Notes: generated by a model not told the origin, from the letters alone. A stretch of DNA of 42,767 nt from Imbroritus primus (GCA_000272025.2 AKCV02000001.1:1-42767), one strand, 5' to 3'. Positions 26,254 to 36,011 are shown, counted from the first letter of the stretch. A program made the numbers and translations.

Positions 26254-26577
26254 TCAGACCTTAGGGCCAGGAAAGTGGAGCGGAGTCGGCTCGGCAACCA
26301 TCGGCGCCGAAGCCGCCGGCGTGGCGGCGGCCGGGGCCGGTACCTGTGCCTTGCGCAGCTGGCTGACCTGCATGCGCAGACGCATCAGGCGCGGCAGCAG
26401 CGCAAGCAGCCCGGCCAGCATGCCGACAACGAACGTGGCCAGCAAAATAAGAATCAGCGGTGCGTGCCATTGCGCGCCCATGAACAGTTCAAGCGTGACT
26501 TCACCGGTATTGCGCAAGGCCAGCAGAAACAACAGGCCGAACAGCGCGAGGCGGATGATCCAGAAGATGATTTTCAT
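26254..26577 (-). CDS. lapA: Lipopolysaccharide assembly protein A (DUF1049)
   Basis: A 107-residue protein with two transmembrane helices (FWIIRLALFGLLFLLALRN and LILILLATFVVGMLAGLLALL) and a short cytoplasmic coiled region rich in Arg and Ala/Pro. It matches the DUF1049/LapA family in size and gene order. It works with LapB at the inner membrane; its exact role is less clear. It starts the lapA-lapB-ugd-hldE-hldD run. A TACAAT on the minus strand (26642-26647) is a possible -10 with no good -35. Confidence 0.9.
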   Translation of the reverse strand: MKIIFWIIRLALFGLLFLLALRNTGEVTLELFMGAQWHAPLILILLATFVVGMLAGLLALLPRLMRLRMQVSQLRKAQVPAPAAATPAASAPMVAEPTPLHFPGPKV

Positions 26578-26751
26578 GGGCGAAGTCTAGGCGATAAGCA
26601 ATGCATGAGGGCACGATGAGCGTGCGTGCAAACTGGAGGCCATTGTAACGGATTCGATACCGCACGCCGAGGCGCGCGGAACGCATGGAGGAATTGATGG
26701 GCTGGGGCATGGCGGCCTGCCATCACACCCCTTTTCCTTCGGTGCCCGGCC

Positions 26752-26797
26752 CTTTCAACCATGGTCCAGGGCAACTTTCAACCATGGTCCAGGGCAA
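26752..26797 (+). repeat. Perfect tandem duplication of a 23-bp unit
   Basis: The unit beginning CTTTCAACCATGG occurs at 26752-26774 and again, with no difference, at 26775-26797. It directly abuts the A-run of the ihfB terminator, in the 292-bp gap (26578-26869) between lapA and ihfB, which otherwise contains the terminator and presumably the lapA promoter. Confidence 0.95.
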
Positions 26798-26823
26798 AAA
26801 AAAACGCTCCCGAAGGAGCGTTT
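26796..26823 (-). terminator. Intrinsic terminator of the rpsA-ihfB transcript
   Basis: On the minus strand AAACGCTCC, loop TTCG, GGAGCGTTT, followed by a run of T (nine in all). The UUCG tetraloop and long T-run make this a textbook terminator, 47 bp after the ihfB stop. Confidence 0.93.
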
Positions 26824-26869
26824 CAGTGATATGCCGCGGCCATGACGGCCGTGCACACCATATTCATCG

Positions 26870-27247
26870 TCAGGAACGCATGGCTGCCAGCGGCAGGTCA
26901 TCGCGACCGCCGGGCGAACCCGGCTCGTCCATCGCACCCGCATCCGTTTCCACGAGGATCGGCGCAACGCTGCGATCCACGCGTTCGCGCAACTCCTTGC
27001 CGGCCTTGAAGTGCGGCACCCGTTTTTCGGGCACCAGCACCTGTTCACCGGATTTGGGGTTGCGACCCACGCGCGGCGGACGGCGATTCAGGCCAAAACT
27101 CCCGAATCCACGAAACTCGATGCGATGGCCGGAGGCCAGGGCCTCCGACATCGCATCCAAGATCGTATTGACCGCGATGTCCGCATCCCGCAGCAACAGC
27201 TGCGGGAAACGCGCGGCAAGCCTTTCCACAAGCTCGGACTTGGTCAT
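26870..27247 (-). CDS. ihfB: Integration host factor beta subunit
   Basis: A 125-residue HU/IHF-family protein. It starts [17 protein letters not shown]; the DNA-bending arm is [10 protein letters not shown] with the intercalating Pro64, and [18 protein letters not shown] is the IHF-beta body. The standard length is about 94; here about 30 extra acidic/Gly-rich residues follow the final helix. With IHF-alpha (encoded elsewhere) it bends DNA in replication, recombination and promoter control. It lies 41 bp after rpsA on the same strand, the usual order cmk-rpsA-ihfB. Confidence 0.95.
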   Translation of the reverse strand: MTKSELVERLAARFPQLLLRDADIAVNTILDAMSEALASGHRIEFRGFGSFGLNRRPPRVGRNPKSGEQVLVPEKRVPHFKAGKELRERVDRSVAPILVETDAGAMDEPGSPGGRDDLPLAAMRS

Positions 27248-27288
27248 GAACGGTCCAACAACTGGCGTCTATTCGCGTCCGTCGACGA

Positions 27289-28983
27289 TTATTGGTTCTG
27301 GCCGTCGAGCTTGGCCTTGAGCAGCGCACCGAGGTTGGTGGTACCGGCAGCGCTGGGATCGGCAGCGAACTTCTGCATCGCTTCCTGGGCATCGCCAGCG
27401 TCCTTGGCCTTGACCGACAGGTTGATGCTACGCGACTTGCGGTCGACGTTCACGACCATGGCGGTCACGGATTCGCCTTCCTTCAGCACGTTGCGGGCAT
27501 CTTCCACGCGGTCGCTGGAGATTTCCGACGCACGCAGGTAGCCTTCGACGTCATCGGCCAGCTGGATCACGGCGCCCTTGGCATCCACCGACTTCACGGT
27601 ACCGGTCACGACCGAACCCTTGTCGCTGGTCGACACGTAGTTGTTGAACGGGTCGCCGGACAGCTGCTTGATGCCGAGCGAGATACGTTCCTTCTCCACG
27701 TCGATGCCGAGCACCATGGCTTCCACTTCGTCGCCCTTCTTGTACTTGCGCACGGCTTCTTCGCCGGACTCGTTCCAGGACAGGTCAGACAGGTGGACCA
27801 GGCCGTCGATGCCGCCAGGCAGACCGATGAACACGCCGAAGTCGGTGATCGACTTGATGGCGCCGGTCAGCTTGTCACCCTTCTTCTGGGTGCGGGCGAA
27901 ATCGTCCCACGGGTTGGCCTTGCACTGCTTCATGCCGAGGCTGATACGACGCTTGTCTTCGTCGATGTCGAGCACCATGACTTCGACTTCGTCGCCCAGC
28001 TGGACAACCTTGGACGGGGCCACGTTCTTGTTGGTCCAGTCCATTTCCGAAACGTGCACCAGACCTTCGATGCCGGCTTCGATCTCGACGAATGCGCCGT
28101 AGTCGGTCAGGTTCGTCACCTTGCCGAACAGGCGGGTACCTTGCGGGTAGCGGCGCGAGATGCCGACCCACGGATCTTCGCCCAGCTGCTTCACGCCCAG
28201 CGAGACGCGGTTCTTTTCCTGGTCGAACTTGAGGATCTTGGCGGTGATTTCCTGGCCGACGGTGAGCACTTCGCTCGGGTGACGCACGCGGCGCCATGCG
28301 AGGTCGGTGATGTGCAGCAGGCCGTCGATACCACCGAGGTCAACGAACGCACCGTAGTCGGTGATGTTCTTGACGATACCGTTGACCACGGCACCTTCCT
28401 TCAGCGTTTCCATCAGCTTCTGGCGCTCTTCGCCCAGCGTGGCTTCCACCACGGCGCGGCGCGACAGCACAACGTTGTTGCGCTTGCGGTCGAGCTTGAT
28501 GACCTTGAATTCGAGGGTCTTGTTTTCGTACGGCGTGGTGTCCTTGATCGGACGCACGTCGACGAGCGAACCCGGGAGGAATGCGCGGATGCCGTTGACC
28601 ATCACGGTCAGGCCGCCCTTCACCTTGCCGGTGACGGCGCCGGTGATGATCTCGCCGGATTCCAGGGCCTTTTCCAGGTTCAGCCACGAGGCGAGGCGCT
28701 TGGCCTTGTCACGCGACAGGATCGTATCGCCATAGCCGTTTTCGAGGGCATCGATGGCGACCGAGACGAAATCTCCCACCTGCACTTCGAGCTCGCCGGT
28801 GTCGTTGAGGAATTCCTCGACAGGGACGAAGGCTTCGGATTTCAGGCCCGCGTTGACGACCACGAAGTTATGGTCGATGCGTACCACTTCAGCGGAAATC
28901 ACTTCACCGGCCTTCATGTTGGCGCGGGCCAGGGATTCCTCGAACAGGGCGGCGAAAGATTCGTTGGTTTGCAGGTTGGTCAT
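27289..28983 (-). CDS. rpsA: 30S ribosomal protein S1
   Basis: A 564-residue protein with six S1 RNA-binding repeats. Clear repeat cores include [62 protein letters not shown] and [22 protein letters not shown]. The length matches E. coli S1 (557). It brings mRNA to the 30S subunit. The ATG lacks a clear Shine-Dalgarno sequence, as is known for rpsA mRNA, which uses structured leaders and autoregulation. It follows cmk by 141 bp. Confidence 0.98.
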   Translation of the reverse strand: MTNLQTNESFAALFEESLARANMKAGEVISAEVVRIDHNFVVVNAGLKSEAFVPVEEFLNDTGELEVQVGDFVSVAIDALENGYGDTILSRDKAKRLASWLNLEKALESGEIITGAVTGKVKGGLTVMVNGIRAFLPGSLVDVRPIKDTTPYENKTLEFKVIKLDRKRNNVVLSRRAVVEATLGEERQKLMETLKEGAVVNGIVKNITDYGAFVDLGGIDGLLHITDLAWRRVRHPSEVLTVGQEITAKILKFDQEKNRVSLGVKQLGEDPWVGISRRYPQGTRLFGKVTNLTDYGAFVEIEAGIEGLVHVSEMDWTNKNVAPSKVVQLGDEVEVMVLDIDEDKRRISLGMKQCKANPWDDFARTQKKGDKLTGAIKSITDFGVFIGLPGGIDGLVHLSDLSWNESGEEAVRKYKKGDEVEAMVLGIDVEKERISLGIKQLSGDPFNNYVSTSDKGSVVTGTVKSVDAKGAVIQLADDVEGYLRASEISSDRVEDARNVLKEGESVTAMVVNVDRKSRSINLSVKAKDAGDAQEAMQKFAADPSAAGTTNLGALLKAKLDGQNQ

Positions 28984-29063
28984 AAGTCAGTTTGACAATC
29001 CGCCGGCTCCGGGAGCACCGTGTGTGCGTGGAACAGCGACGGGGTTACAGGTTATAAACAAGT

Positions 29064-29085
29064 CCGGACCCGCATGCGGATCCGG
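29064..29085 (-). other. GC-rich hairpin between cmk and rpsA
   Basis: CCGGACCCGC (29064-29073), AT, GCGGATCCGG (29076-29085): a 10-bp stem with one imperfect pair. On the minus strand it is followed by ACTTGTTTAT, so it may be a weak terminator or part of the rpsA leader. TATAAC (minus, 29051-29056) just after it could be an rpsA -10. Confidence 0.45.
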
Positions 29086-29124
29086 TGCCATTGCCCGGCA
29101 AAGGCACGCCGCGGCAGCCCCGGA

Positions 29125-29799
29125 TTATGCCTGTCCGGGCACCGCCTGGCCATACCATGCCAGGACTTGCGCCACCGCCTGATCCACCGTCATGTCGGAG
29201 GTATCGAGCAGATGCGCGTCTTGCGCAGGCCGCAACGGCGCAACGGCGCGGGAGGCGTCCCGTGCGTCGCGCGCCGTCAGGTCACGCAAAAGGTCTTCCA
29301 TATTAGCAGAAAAGCCCTTATCAATCAATTGCTTATACCGTCTCTCGGCGCGCGCCTCGACACTGGCGGTCAGGAACACCTTGACTGGGGCATCCGGGAA
29401 GATCACGGTGCCCATGTCGCGGCCGTCCGCGACCAGCCCAGGACGCGTCCGGAAGGCGCGCTGGCGCGCTGTCAGGGCCTCCCGGACCTGCTGATGCACG
29501 GCCAGGGCGGAGGCCCGGTTACCGATGTCCTCGGCACGGATCAGCTGGCTGACCTCTTCGCCTTCGAGCCAGATCTTGTCACCGCGAAAACGCAGGTGCA
29601 GCCCATGTGCGAGGTCGGCGAGATCCTTCACCTCATCCACCTCGATCCCCACGCGCTGGCTGCGCAAGGCCACCAGGCGGTATAGCGCACCACTGTCGAG
29701 ATAGTGGAATCCCAGTGCATCGGCGACGCGATGCGCCACCGTGCCTTTACCGGAAGCGGTGGGACCATCGATGGTGATGACGGGGGGCAAACTGCTCAT
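29125..29799 (-). CDS. cmk: Cytidylate kinase
   Basis: A 224-residue nucleoside monophosphate kinase. The P-loop GPTASGKGT is at residues 12-20; [40 protein letters not shown] (in pieces) and ERRYKQL follow, as in Cmk. It phosphorylates CMP and dCMP with ATP. The usual aroA-cmk-rpsA run is interrupted here: a small gene on the opposite strand lies between aroA and cmk, so cmk needs its own promoter in 29800-29927, which also holds a Fur-like box. The start has no good ribosome site. Confidence 0.96.
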   Translation of the reverse strand: MSSLPPVITIDGPTASGKGTVAHRVADALGFHYLDSGALYRLVALRSQRVGIEVDEVKDLADLAHGLHLRFRGDKIWLEGEEVSQLIRAEDIGNRASALAVHQQVREALTARQRAFRTRPGLVADGRDMGTVIFPDAPVKVFLTASVEARAERRYKQLIDKGFSANMEDLLRDLTARDARDASRAVAPLRPAQDAHLLDTSDMTVDQAVAQVLAWYGQAVPGQA

Positions 29800-29847
29800 A
29801 GCATTGGTCTATTGCTGTGTTAGGAATAAATCACTGTTTATTTTATT

Positions 29848-29866
29848 GAGAACGATTATCATTAAC
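29848..29866. promoter_or_regulatory. Fur-box-like site between cmk and the DUF2061 gene
   Basis: GAGAACGATTATCATTAAC matches the classical 19-bp Fur consensus (GATAATGATAATCATTATC) at 15 of 19 positions by my count. It overlaps a TATCAT (29857-29862) that could serve as a -10 for the plus-strand gene starting at 29928, and lies 49 bp upstream of the divergent cmk start. Confidence 0.7.
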
Positions 29867-29927
29867 TCAACGGATCACCGTTCCCGGCCCTGCCGGTCTT
29901 CGCTCACAAGGTAAATACGAGGCAACC

Positions 29928-30146
29928 ATGGCAAAGACCCTTTCCTTTGGCGCAATGCACCTGACCATCGCGTTCAGCATCGGCTATGCACTGACGGGCA
30001 GCCTTGCCATCAGCGGGGCGATCACCCTGCTGGAGCCGTTGGCGAACACGATCGCCTATTACTTCTTCGATAAGTCCTGGAACCGCTACGTGGATGGCAA
30101 GCGCCCGGCCGCCGAAGCCATGCCAGCCGAGGGTGCCGCAGCGTAA
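29928..30146 (+). CDS. Small DUF2061 membrane protein, probably iron-regulated
   Basis: A 72-residue protein with two hydrophobic segments (LTIAFSIGYALTGSLAISGAI in pieces and LLEPLANTIAYYFFDKSW) and a polar Ala/Pro/Glu tail. This matches DUF2061 proteins, whose function is unknown; the SGAITLLEPLANTIAYYFFDK stretch is the family signature. GAGGCAACC precedes the ATG. It stands alone on the plus strand between cmk (divergent) and aroA (convergent, 11 bp between stops), behind a Fur-box-like site. Iron-linked expression is inference from that site. Confidence 0.88.
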   Translation: MAKTLSFGAMHLTIAFSIGYALTGSLAISGAITLLEPLANTIAYYFFDKSWNRYVDGKRPAAEAMPAEGAAA

Positions 30147-30157
30147 TCGCTACTCCG

Positions 30158-31492
30158 TCAGGTGCCAGCCGGCCGGGCAATCGACCGGAACACGTCGAAA
30201 TACTCCGGAAAGGTCTTGCCCACGCAGCCCGGCTCGTTGATGCGCACCGGCAGCGGTCCGAAGGCTGCCAGCGAAAAGCACATGGCCATGCGGTGATCAT
30301 CATAGGTGTCGATCCCGGACCGTGCTTCCTGCCATGTCACCGGAGGGGTAACGCGCAGGTAGTCGGGCCCCTCCTCGACACCGGCGCCGATCTTCCGGAG
30401 CTCGGTGGCCATGGCCGCCAGCCGGTCGGTTTCCTTGACGCGCCAGCTGGCGATATTGCGCAGCGTGGTGGTGCCGTCGGCAAACAGGGCAGCCACGGCA
30501 AGCGTCATGGCGGCATCGGGAATGTGATTGCAGTCGAGATCGATGGCGCGCAGACGACCAGAGGGATCCTCCACGCCGCGCACTTCGACCCAGTTCTCGC
30601 CGGCCATCACATTGGCGCCCATCTGGTTCAGCGCCTCGATGAAGCGGATGTCACCCTGGATGCTGGCATGACCCACCCCTTCGACGCGAACAGGGCCGCC
30701 GCCGATGGCGCCGGCGGCCAGGAAATAGGAAGCCGACGACGCATCGCCTTCGACATGGATTTCCGCGGGTGGCGTGCAGACGCGACCGGCCGGCAAGATG
30801 AAGCGGGACCAGCCATCCTGCTCGACCTCGATACCGAAGCGCCGCAGCAGGTTCAGTGTGATTTCGATATACGGCTTGGAGATCAGCTCGCCGACCACTT
30901 CGATGACGATTTTCCCGGAAGCGGTCTGCACCAGTGGCAGCGCCATCAGCAGCGCGGTCAGGAACTGGCTCGACACATCGCCACGCACGCGGATGGGTTC
31001 GGCAATATCGATCTCACCACCGCGCAGGTGCAACGGCGGATAGCCTGGATTGCCGAGATAGTCGATCTGCGCCCCGACCTGCCGCAGGCCGTCGATGAGA
31101 TCGCCGATTGGCCGCTCGTGCATGCGCGGCACGCCGGACAGGCGATAGTCGCCACCTTGCAAGGCGAGTGCGGCAGTCAGCGGGCGCACTGCAGTGCCGG
31201 CATTGCCGACGAAAATATCCGCGTCGCGCGTGGGAAAACGCCCTGCCACACCCCGCACCCGGTAATCGCGATCCGCCAGATGCTCCCACTGCACGCCAAG
31301 CGTCCGCAAGGCAGCCAGCATCACGCGCGTATCGTCCGAGTCCAGCAGGTCGCGCACCACCGTCGTGCCCTGGCTCAGGGCGGACAGCAACAGCACACGA
31401 TTGGAAATGCTCTTCGAACCAGGAAGGCGAACGGTACCTTTGGCACTGGAAAGCGCGGGCAGCAGGAGGGAATCCGGGGAAGCAGTGGACAT
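30158..31492 (-). CDS. aroA: 3-phosphoshikimate 1-carboxyvinyltransferase (EPSP synthase)
   Basis: A 444-residue enzyme. [10 protein letters not shown] holds the shikimate/PEP lysine (Lys28); [10 protein letters not shown] (about residues 96-105) is the PEP site; [33 protein letters not shown] and [19 protein letters not shown] are further hallmarks of class I enzymes. It joins PEP to shikimate-3-phosphate on the way to chorismate. It starts 15 bp after the tyrA stop and is the last gene of serC-pheA-hisC-tyrA-aroA, which is convergent with the DUF2061 gene. Confidence 0.97.
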   Translation of the reverse strand: MSTASPDSLLLPALSSAKGTVRLPGSKSISNRVLLLSALSQGTTVVRDLLDSDDTRVMLAALRTLGVQWEHLADRDYRVRGVAGRFPTRDADIFVGNAGTAVRPLTAALALQGGDYRLSGVPRMHERPIGDLIDGLRQVGAQIDYLGNPGYPPLHLRGGEIDIAEPIRVRGDVSSQFLTALLMALPLVQTASGKIVIEVVGELISKPYIEITLNLLRRFGIEVEQDGWSRFILPAGRVCTPPAEIHVEGDASSASYFLAAGAIGGGPVRVEGVGHASIQGDIRFIEALNQMGANVMAGENWVEVRGVEDPSGRLRAIDLDCNHIPDAAMTLAVAALFADGTTTLRNIASWRVKETDRLAAMATELRKIGAGVEEGPDYLRVTPPVTWQEARSGIDTYDDHRMAMCFSLAAFGPLPVRINEPGCVGKTFPEYFDVFRSIARPAGT

Positions 31493-31507
31493 ATCGATGA
31501 GGCGGTT

Positions 31508-32434
31508 TCAGGTTTCGTCAGCGTCAGGCGGACATTGTACGCTGGCCTGCCGGGCGCCCCAGGCGTGGCGGGCGTCACTGGCACGGCGGAAAAATTTCTC
31601 GAGCGCATCGCCATTGGACTGCTCGACCTGGGTCTTCAGATGTGCCAGCACAGCCTGGTAGGTGGTGATCTCACGCAGCAGGGCGGTACGGTTTCCGATG
31701 CAGATATCGCGCCACATCTCCGGCGACGATGCGGCGATCCGCGTGGTATCGCGGAAACCGCTGCCGGCAAACGCCAGTTTGGCCTCGCTGTCCTCGGCGT
31801 TGACGACCTGTGCGACCAGGGCGAACGCCAGCAGATGCGGCAGATGGCTGACGGCCGCGAACATCGCATCGTGCTGGACAGCCGGCATGACGTGGCACAC
31901 CGCGCCGGCAACCTCCCACATGCGCTGCACCGTAGACACATCCGGCGGCAGGTTTTCCTGCAGCGGGCATAGCACCACGCGCTTGCCGTCATACAGATCC
32001 GGCAGGGCCGCATCCACGCCGCTGACTTCACGGCCGGCGATCGGATGCGCCGGCACGAACTGCACGACCTTGTCGCCGAGCGCGGTCTTGGCCGCCACGA
32101 TCACGTCGCCCTTGGTACTGCCTGCGTCAGTGACGATGGTGCCCGGCTGCAGATGCGGCTCGAGGGCGTGCAGGATGTTGAACGTCTGCGCGACCGGCGC
32201 ACACAGCACGACGATGGACGCATCACGCAGCGCCTCTTCGAGTGGTGCGCTTTCGTCGATTACGCCCAGCTCAACCGCACGCGCCAGCGAGGCTGCCGAG
32301 CGCCCGACACCGACCACGCGGCCCACCGCGCCGGCACGCTTGAGCGCCAGCGCCAGCGAGCCACCGATCAGGCCGACGCCGATCACGACCAGTTTGGGAA
32401 TCACGAATGTATTCACTTCGACACCACTGTCCAT
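31508..32434 (-). CDS. tyrA: Prephenate dehydrogenase
   Basis: A 308-residue NAD(P)-dependent enzyme. The dinucleotide motif GVGLIGGSLALAL is at residues 19-31, DAGSTKG and the catalytic His131 in VPAHPIAGREVSGV follow, then DAMFAAVSHLPHLLAFALV, which is typical of TyrA. It oxidises prephenate (or arogenate) to the tyrosine precursor. No chorismate mutase or ACT domain is fused. It sits 52 bp after hisC. The ATG at 32434 has a weak ribosome site; an in-frame GTG five codons later is possible. Confidence 0.95.
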   Translation of the reverse strand: MDSGVEVNTFVIPKLVVIGVGLIGGSLALALKRAGAVGRVVGVGRSAASLARAVELGVIDESAPLEEALRDASIVVLCAPVAQTFNILHALEPHLQPGTIVTDAGSTKGDVIVAAKTALGDKVVQFVPAHPIAGREVSGVDAALPDLYDGKRVVLCPLQENLPPDVSTVQRMWEVAGAVCHVMPAVQHDAMFAAVSHLPHLLAFALVAQVVNAEDSEAKLAFAGSGFRDTTRIAASSPEMWRDICIGNRTALLREITTYQAVLAHLKTQVEQSNGDALEKFFRRASDARHAWGARQASVQCPPDADET

Positions 32435-32486
32435 CGACGCGGGCGCCGCACCGATGCGGCCCCAGATTTGCGAGCGCGTCCGGCGC

Positions 32487-33623
32487 TCAGGCGGATTGCC
32501 CGGTCAGCGCCTGTTCCAGCGCGGCCAGGCAGGCAGCATTTTCTTCCGGCAGGCCGATGCTGACGCGAATCCATTGCGGCAACCCGTAGTTGCCGACCGG
32601 CCGCACGATGACACCCTGCTTGAGCAACGCGACGTTCACGCGCGCACCTGCGCCTTCATCCTCGCCGACCCGCACCAGCACGAAATTGCCATAGGACGGC
32701 ACATATTCCAGCCCGAGGCGCTCGAACCCGGCATACAACTGCGCCTTGCCAGCTGCATTGAGTGCGGCACTGCGTTGCAGGAAGTCCGTATCTCCGATCG
32801 CTGCCACGGCTGCGGCCTGCGCCATGGTGTTGACGTTGAACGGCTGGCGGATGCGGTTCAGCAGATCGGTCATGGCCGGCTGGGCCACGGCATAGCCAAT
32901 CCGCAGCCCCGCCAGGCCATAGGCCTTGGACAGGGTGCGCGACACCACCAGATTGGGATACTTGCGCACCCACGCGATGGCATCGTATTGGTCCTCGACC
33001 GGGAGATACTCGTTATATGCCTCGTCAAGCACGACCACGACATGCGACGGCACCTTGGCAATAAACGCCTCAAGCGCGGCCGCCGGCACGAAGGTACCAG
33101 TCGGATTGTTCGGATTGGCCAGGAACACCAGCCGCGTGTCCGGCGTGATGGCCTGCAGCATGCCATCGAGATCGTGGCCATAGGCCTGTGCCGGCACCTC
33201 GACGGCACGCGCGCCGACTTCCTGCGCTGCCAGCGCGTACACGGCGAATGAGTACTGCGCGTAGACCACGCCCTGACCTGGCTCGACCAGCGCGTGGGCG
33301 CAGATCTCCAGAATATCGTTGCTGCCGTTGCCCAGCGTGAACCACGTATCGGGCAAATCGAACTTGCGTGCCAGCACGCCCTTCAGCACGAAACCGTTCG
33401 AATCGGGGTAGCGTCCGAGATCGTCCAGTTCCTTGAGCATCGCGGCCCTGGCCGACGGCGGCATGCCCAGCGGATTCTCGTTCGATGCCAGCTTGACGAT
33501 CTTCGACTCGTCAAGACCGTACTCGCGTGCCACCTCGGAAATCGGCCGGCCCGCGATATAAGGCGCAATCGCGCGGACATATTCAGGACCAAAGACAGAG
33601 GGGCGGGAAGCTGGGATCGACAT
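32487..33623 (-). CDS. hisC: Histidinol-phosphate/aromatic aminotransferase
   Basis: A 378-residue fold-type I PLP enzyme. SNENPLG binds substrate phosphate/carboxylate, LANPNNPTGTF and LDEAYNEY are the cofactor segments, and SRTLSKAYGLAGLRIGY holds the PLP lysine (Lys233). Its place between pheA and tyrA suggests that it works mainly in phenylalanine/tyrosine transamination; a second hisC in the his operon would be expected. AAAGGAAACCGC precedes the ATG, a strong site. The stop-to-start gap to tyrA is 52 bp. Confidence 0.93.
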   Translation of the reverse strand: MSIPASRPSVFGPEYVRAIAPYIAGRPISEVAREYGLDESKIVKLASNENPLGMPPSARAAMLKELDDLGRYPDSNGFVLKGVLARKFDLPDTWFTLGNGSNDILEICAHALVEPGQGVVYAQYSFAVYALAAQEVGARAVEVPAQAYGHDLDGMLQAITPDTRLVFLANPNNPTGTFVPAAALEAFIAKVPSHVVVVLDEAYNEYLPVEDQYDAIAWVRKYPNLVVSRTLSKAYGLAGLRIGYAVAQPAMTDLLNRIRQPFNVNTMAQAAAVAAIGDTDFLQRSAALNAAGKAQLYAGFERLGLEYVPSYGNFVLVRVGEDEGAGARVNVALLKQGVIVRPVGNYGLPQWIRVSIGLPEENAACLAALEQALTGQSA

Positions 33624-33646
33624 GCGGTTTCCTTTGTTCTACGGTT

Positions 33647-34750
33647 TCAGCGGCTGGTCGGATAGGAGCCGAGCACCTTGAAATAAGCGGCATTGCGGCG
33701 CAACTCTTCCAGCGCCCGGGCCACCGGGGCATCCTGCTGGTGGCCCTCGACATCGACATAGAAGTAGTACTCCCATGCCCCGCTGCGGGCCGGTCGCGAT
33801 TCGAAGCGGCACATCGACACGCCATTGGCAGCCAGAGGCGCAAGCAGCTGGTACACCGCGCCTGCCTTGTTCGGCACCGACAGCACCAGCGAAGTCTGGT
33901 CGCTACCGCTCGATTCGGTTTCATAGCGGCCGATCACGGCAAAGCGCGTGCGGTTGTGCGGATCGTCCTCGACATGTGCATGCACGATATGCAGGCCATA
34001 GCGGTTAGCCGCCGACTCGGCCGCCAGGGCCGCGACGCTGTCATCCATCGATGCCATGCGCGCCGCCTCGGCGTTGCTCGACACCGGCTGGCGCTCGAGA
34101 TGCGGGTAGTTCGCGGTAAGCCAGTGCTGGCATTGCGCCAGCGCCTGCGGATGCGCCCGTACCACCTTCACGTCGGCCATGTTGCCGGTGCGGTTCATCA
34201 GGTTATGGTGGACGCGCAAGGCAACCTCGCCGCTGATCTTGAGCGAAGTCTGGAGAAAAAGATCGAGTGTCCGCGACACCGCGCCTTCCGTCGAATTTTC
34301 CACGGGGACGATGCCATACTCGACGGTGCCGGCTTCCACGGCGCGGAAGACTTCGTCAATCGACGTACAGGGCACCCCGCTCACATCATGACCGAAGTGG
34401 GCATACAGGGCCTGTTCCGAAAAGGTGCCAGCCGGCCCGAGATAAGCAGCCTCGATGGATTTTTCCAGCGCCCGGCAAGCCGACATGACTTCACGCCAGA
34501 TGGTGGCCAGGCTTTCGTTTTTCAGCGGACCCGGATTGTTATCCTGCACCTTCTGGACAACCTGCTGCTCGCGCTCCGGACGGAACACTTCCGCCCCAAA
34601 CTTACGCTTGACATCCCCTACGCGCAATGCGCAGCGCGCACGTTCATTCAGCAGGTGGATCAGCTGCGTATCCAGGGCATCGATCTCGGCGCGCAGCGGC
34701 GCCAGCGCATCAGTCAGCTGCTGGTCGCTTGAATCTTTCGGTTGCGTCAT
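33647..34750 (-). CDS. pheA: Chorismate mutase / prephenate dehydratase (P-protein)
   Basis: A 367-residue bifunctional enzyme: chorismate mutase domain (about residues 18-95, with RAEIDALDTQLIHLLNERARCA and GDVKRK), prephenate dehydratase domain (AAYLGPAGTFSEQAL, VPVENSTEGAVSRTLDLF, NRTRFAVIG), and a C-terminal ACT domain (SLVLSVPNKAGAVYQLLAP, CRFESRPAR) that senses phenylalanine. It makes phenylpyruvate from chorismate. I chose ATG 34750, with CTGGAATCTGCC upstream, over an ATG at 34774 without one. It lies between serC and hisC on the same strand. Confidence 0.96.
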   Translation of the reverse strand: MTQPKDSSDQQLTDALAPLRAEIDALDTQLIHLLNERARCALRVGDVKRKFGAEVFRPEREQQVVQKVQDNNPGPLKNESLATIWREVMSACRALEKSIEAAYLGPAGTFSEQALYAHFGHDVSGVPCTSIDEVFRAVEAGTVEYGIVPVENSTEGAVSRTLDLFLQTSLKISGEVALRVHHNLMNRTGNMADVKVVRAHPQALAQCQHWLTANYPHLERQPVSSNAEAARMASMDDSVAALAAESAANRYGLHIVHAHVEDDPHNRTRFAVIGRYETESSGSDQTSLVLSVPNKAGAVYQLLAPLAANGVSMCRFESRPARSGAWEYYFYVDVEGHQQDAPVARALEELRRNAAYFKVLGSYPTSR

Positions 34751-34813
34751 GGCAGATTCCAGAGGGCAATACATGAAACGCGCGCCAAAACACCGGCACG
34801 CGTGTGTTCGTGA

Positions 34814-35968
34814 TCAGGCGGAGGTGCGCTCGAACTCTCGCATGAATTCGATCAGCGCCTGCACGCCAGCCAGCGGCATGGCGTTATAGATGCTGGCACG
34901 CATGCCGCCTACCAGCTTGTGTCCTTTCAGTTGCACCAGTCCGCGCGCGCGCGCGGCTTCGAGGAAGGCGTCATTGCGGGTGGCATCGCGCAGCTGGAAC
35001 GGGACGTTCATGCGCGAGCGGCACGCCGGATCGACGCGATTAACATAGAACGCGCTGCTGTCGAGGTAGTCGTACAGAAGCTGCGCCTTGGCGATATTCG
35101 CGCGTTCGATGCCAGCCACGCCACCCTGCCGCTTGAGCCACTGGAATACCAGTCCGGCGATGTAGATGGCATACGTGGGCGGCGTGTTGTACATCGAGTC
35201 TGCATCCGACACGATGCGCCAGTTGAAGGCCGTGGGCGTGATCGGCAAGGCATGGTCCAGCAGGTCGTCGCGGACGATCACCAGCGTCAGCCCGGCTGGG
35301 CCGATGTTCTTCTGCGCGCCGGCATACACAACGCCGACACGGCTGAAATCGATCGGGCGCGAGAGAATGTGGCTCGACGCATCGGCCACCACCACGCTTC
35401 CAGAGTCCTGGCCAATCATCGGCATTTCGTGATATTCCACCCCGACGATGGTCTCGTTGGTGCACAGGTGGACATAGGCCGCATCGTCGGACAGGCGCCA
35501 TTCCGCAACTGGCGGAATCGAGAGAAAACCCTGCGCTTCGGTGCTGGCGGCGATATTGACTTCGCCGTACTTGCGCGCTTCTTCCTGGGACTTGATCGAC
35601 CAGGTACCGGTCACCACGTAATCGGCTTTTGGCGTGAAACCGGCGCGCCGGCCGATCAGGTTCATCGGCACGATGGCGTTCTCGGCAATCGCCCCGCCCT
35701 GCATAAACAGGATGCGAAAATTGTCGGGCACGGCCAGCAGCTCACGCAGATCCGCAAACGCCTGCGCCAGGATGCTGCCAAACTCCTTGCCGCGATGACT
35801 CATTTCCATCACGCTCATGCCGCACCCATGCCACGACAGCATTTCGTCGGCGGCCTGCTGCAGCACCTCGGCGGGCAATGCCGACGGACCGGCGGAGAAG
35901 TTATAGAGGCGCCCTGCCGCGCCGGGCTGGCCCTGACCGGGAATTTGCATGTCTGGCTGAAATGTCAT
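34814..35968 (-). CDS. serC: Phosphoserine aminotransferase
   Basis: The core [23 protein letters not shown] is the SerC start (in pieces), followed by [56 protein letters not shown] (PLP lysine in AGAQKN) and a normal C-terminus. It makes phosphoserine (and acts in pyridoxal synthesis). The start is uncertain: ATG 35968 gives 384 residues and ATG 35950 gives 378, neither with a ribosome site, while an in-frame ATG at 36010 has GAGGG upstream and reads [14 protein letters not shown] through a terminator-like hairpin. It is the first gene of serC-pheA-hisC-tyrA-aroA, the usual betaproteobacterial order. Confidence 0.92.
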   Translation of the reverse strand: MTFQPDMQIPGQGQPGAAGRLYNFSAGPSALPAEVLQQAADEMLSWHGCGMSVMEMSHRGKEFGSILAQAFADLRELLAVPDNFRILFMQGGAIAENAIVPMNLIGRRAGFTPKADYVVTGTWSIKSQEEARKYGEVNIAASTEAQGFLSIPPVAEWRLSDDAAYVHLCTNETIVGVEYHEMPMIGQDSGSVVVADASSHILSRPIDFSRVGVVYAGAQKNIGPAGLTLVIVRDDLLDHALPITPTAFNWRIVSDADSMYNTPPTYAIYIAGLVFQWLKRQGGVAGIERANIAKAQLLYDYLDSSAFYVNRVDPACRSRMNVPFQLRDATRNDAFLEAARARGLVQLKGHKLVGGMRASIYNAMPLAGVQALIEFMREFERTSA

Positions 35969-35969
35969 G

Positions 35970-36011
35970 AGAAAAAAGAAATGGCTGCTGGTGTGCCACC
36001 AAGCAGCCATT
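35970..36011 (-). terminator. Intrinsic terminator/attenuator directly upstream of serC
   Basis: Arms 35980-35993 and 35997-36011 pair over 14 bp with one bulged base and a 3-base loop (AATGGCTGCT... on one arm, AGCAGCCATT on the other). On the minus strand TTTCTTTTTTCTC follows, ending immediately before the serC ATG at 35968. A further 6-bp hairpin (GGCGGT/ACCGCC, 36034-36051) lies upstream. Confidence 0.8.

Noticed and set aside
27292-28995. Long open frame antisense to rpsA
   Set aside because: Mirror of the repetitive S1 gene; the composition (many His, Asp, Val) is that of a reverse-strand shadow.
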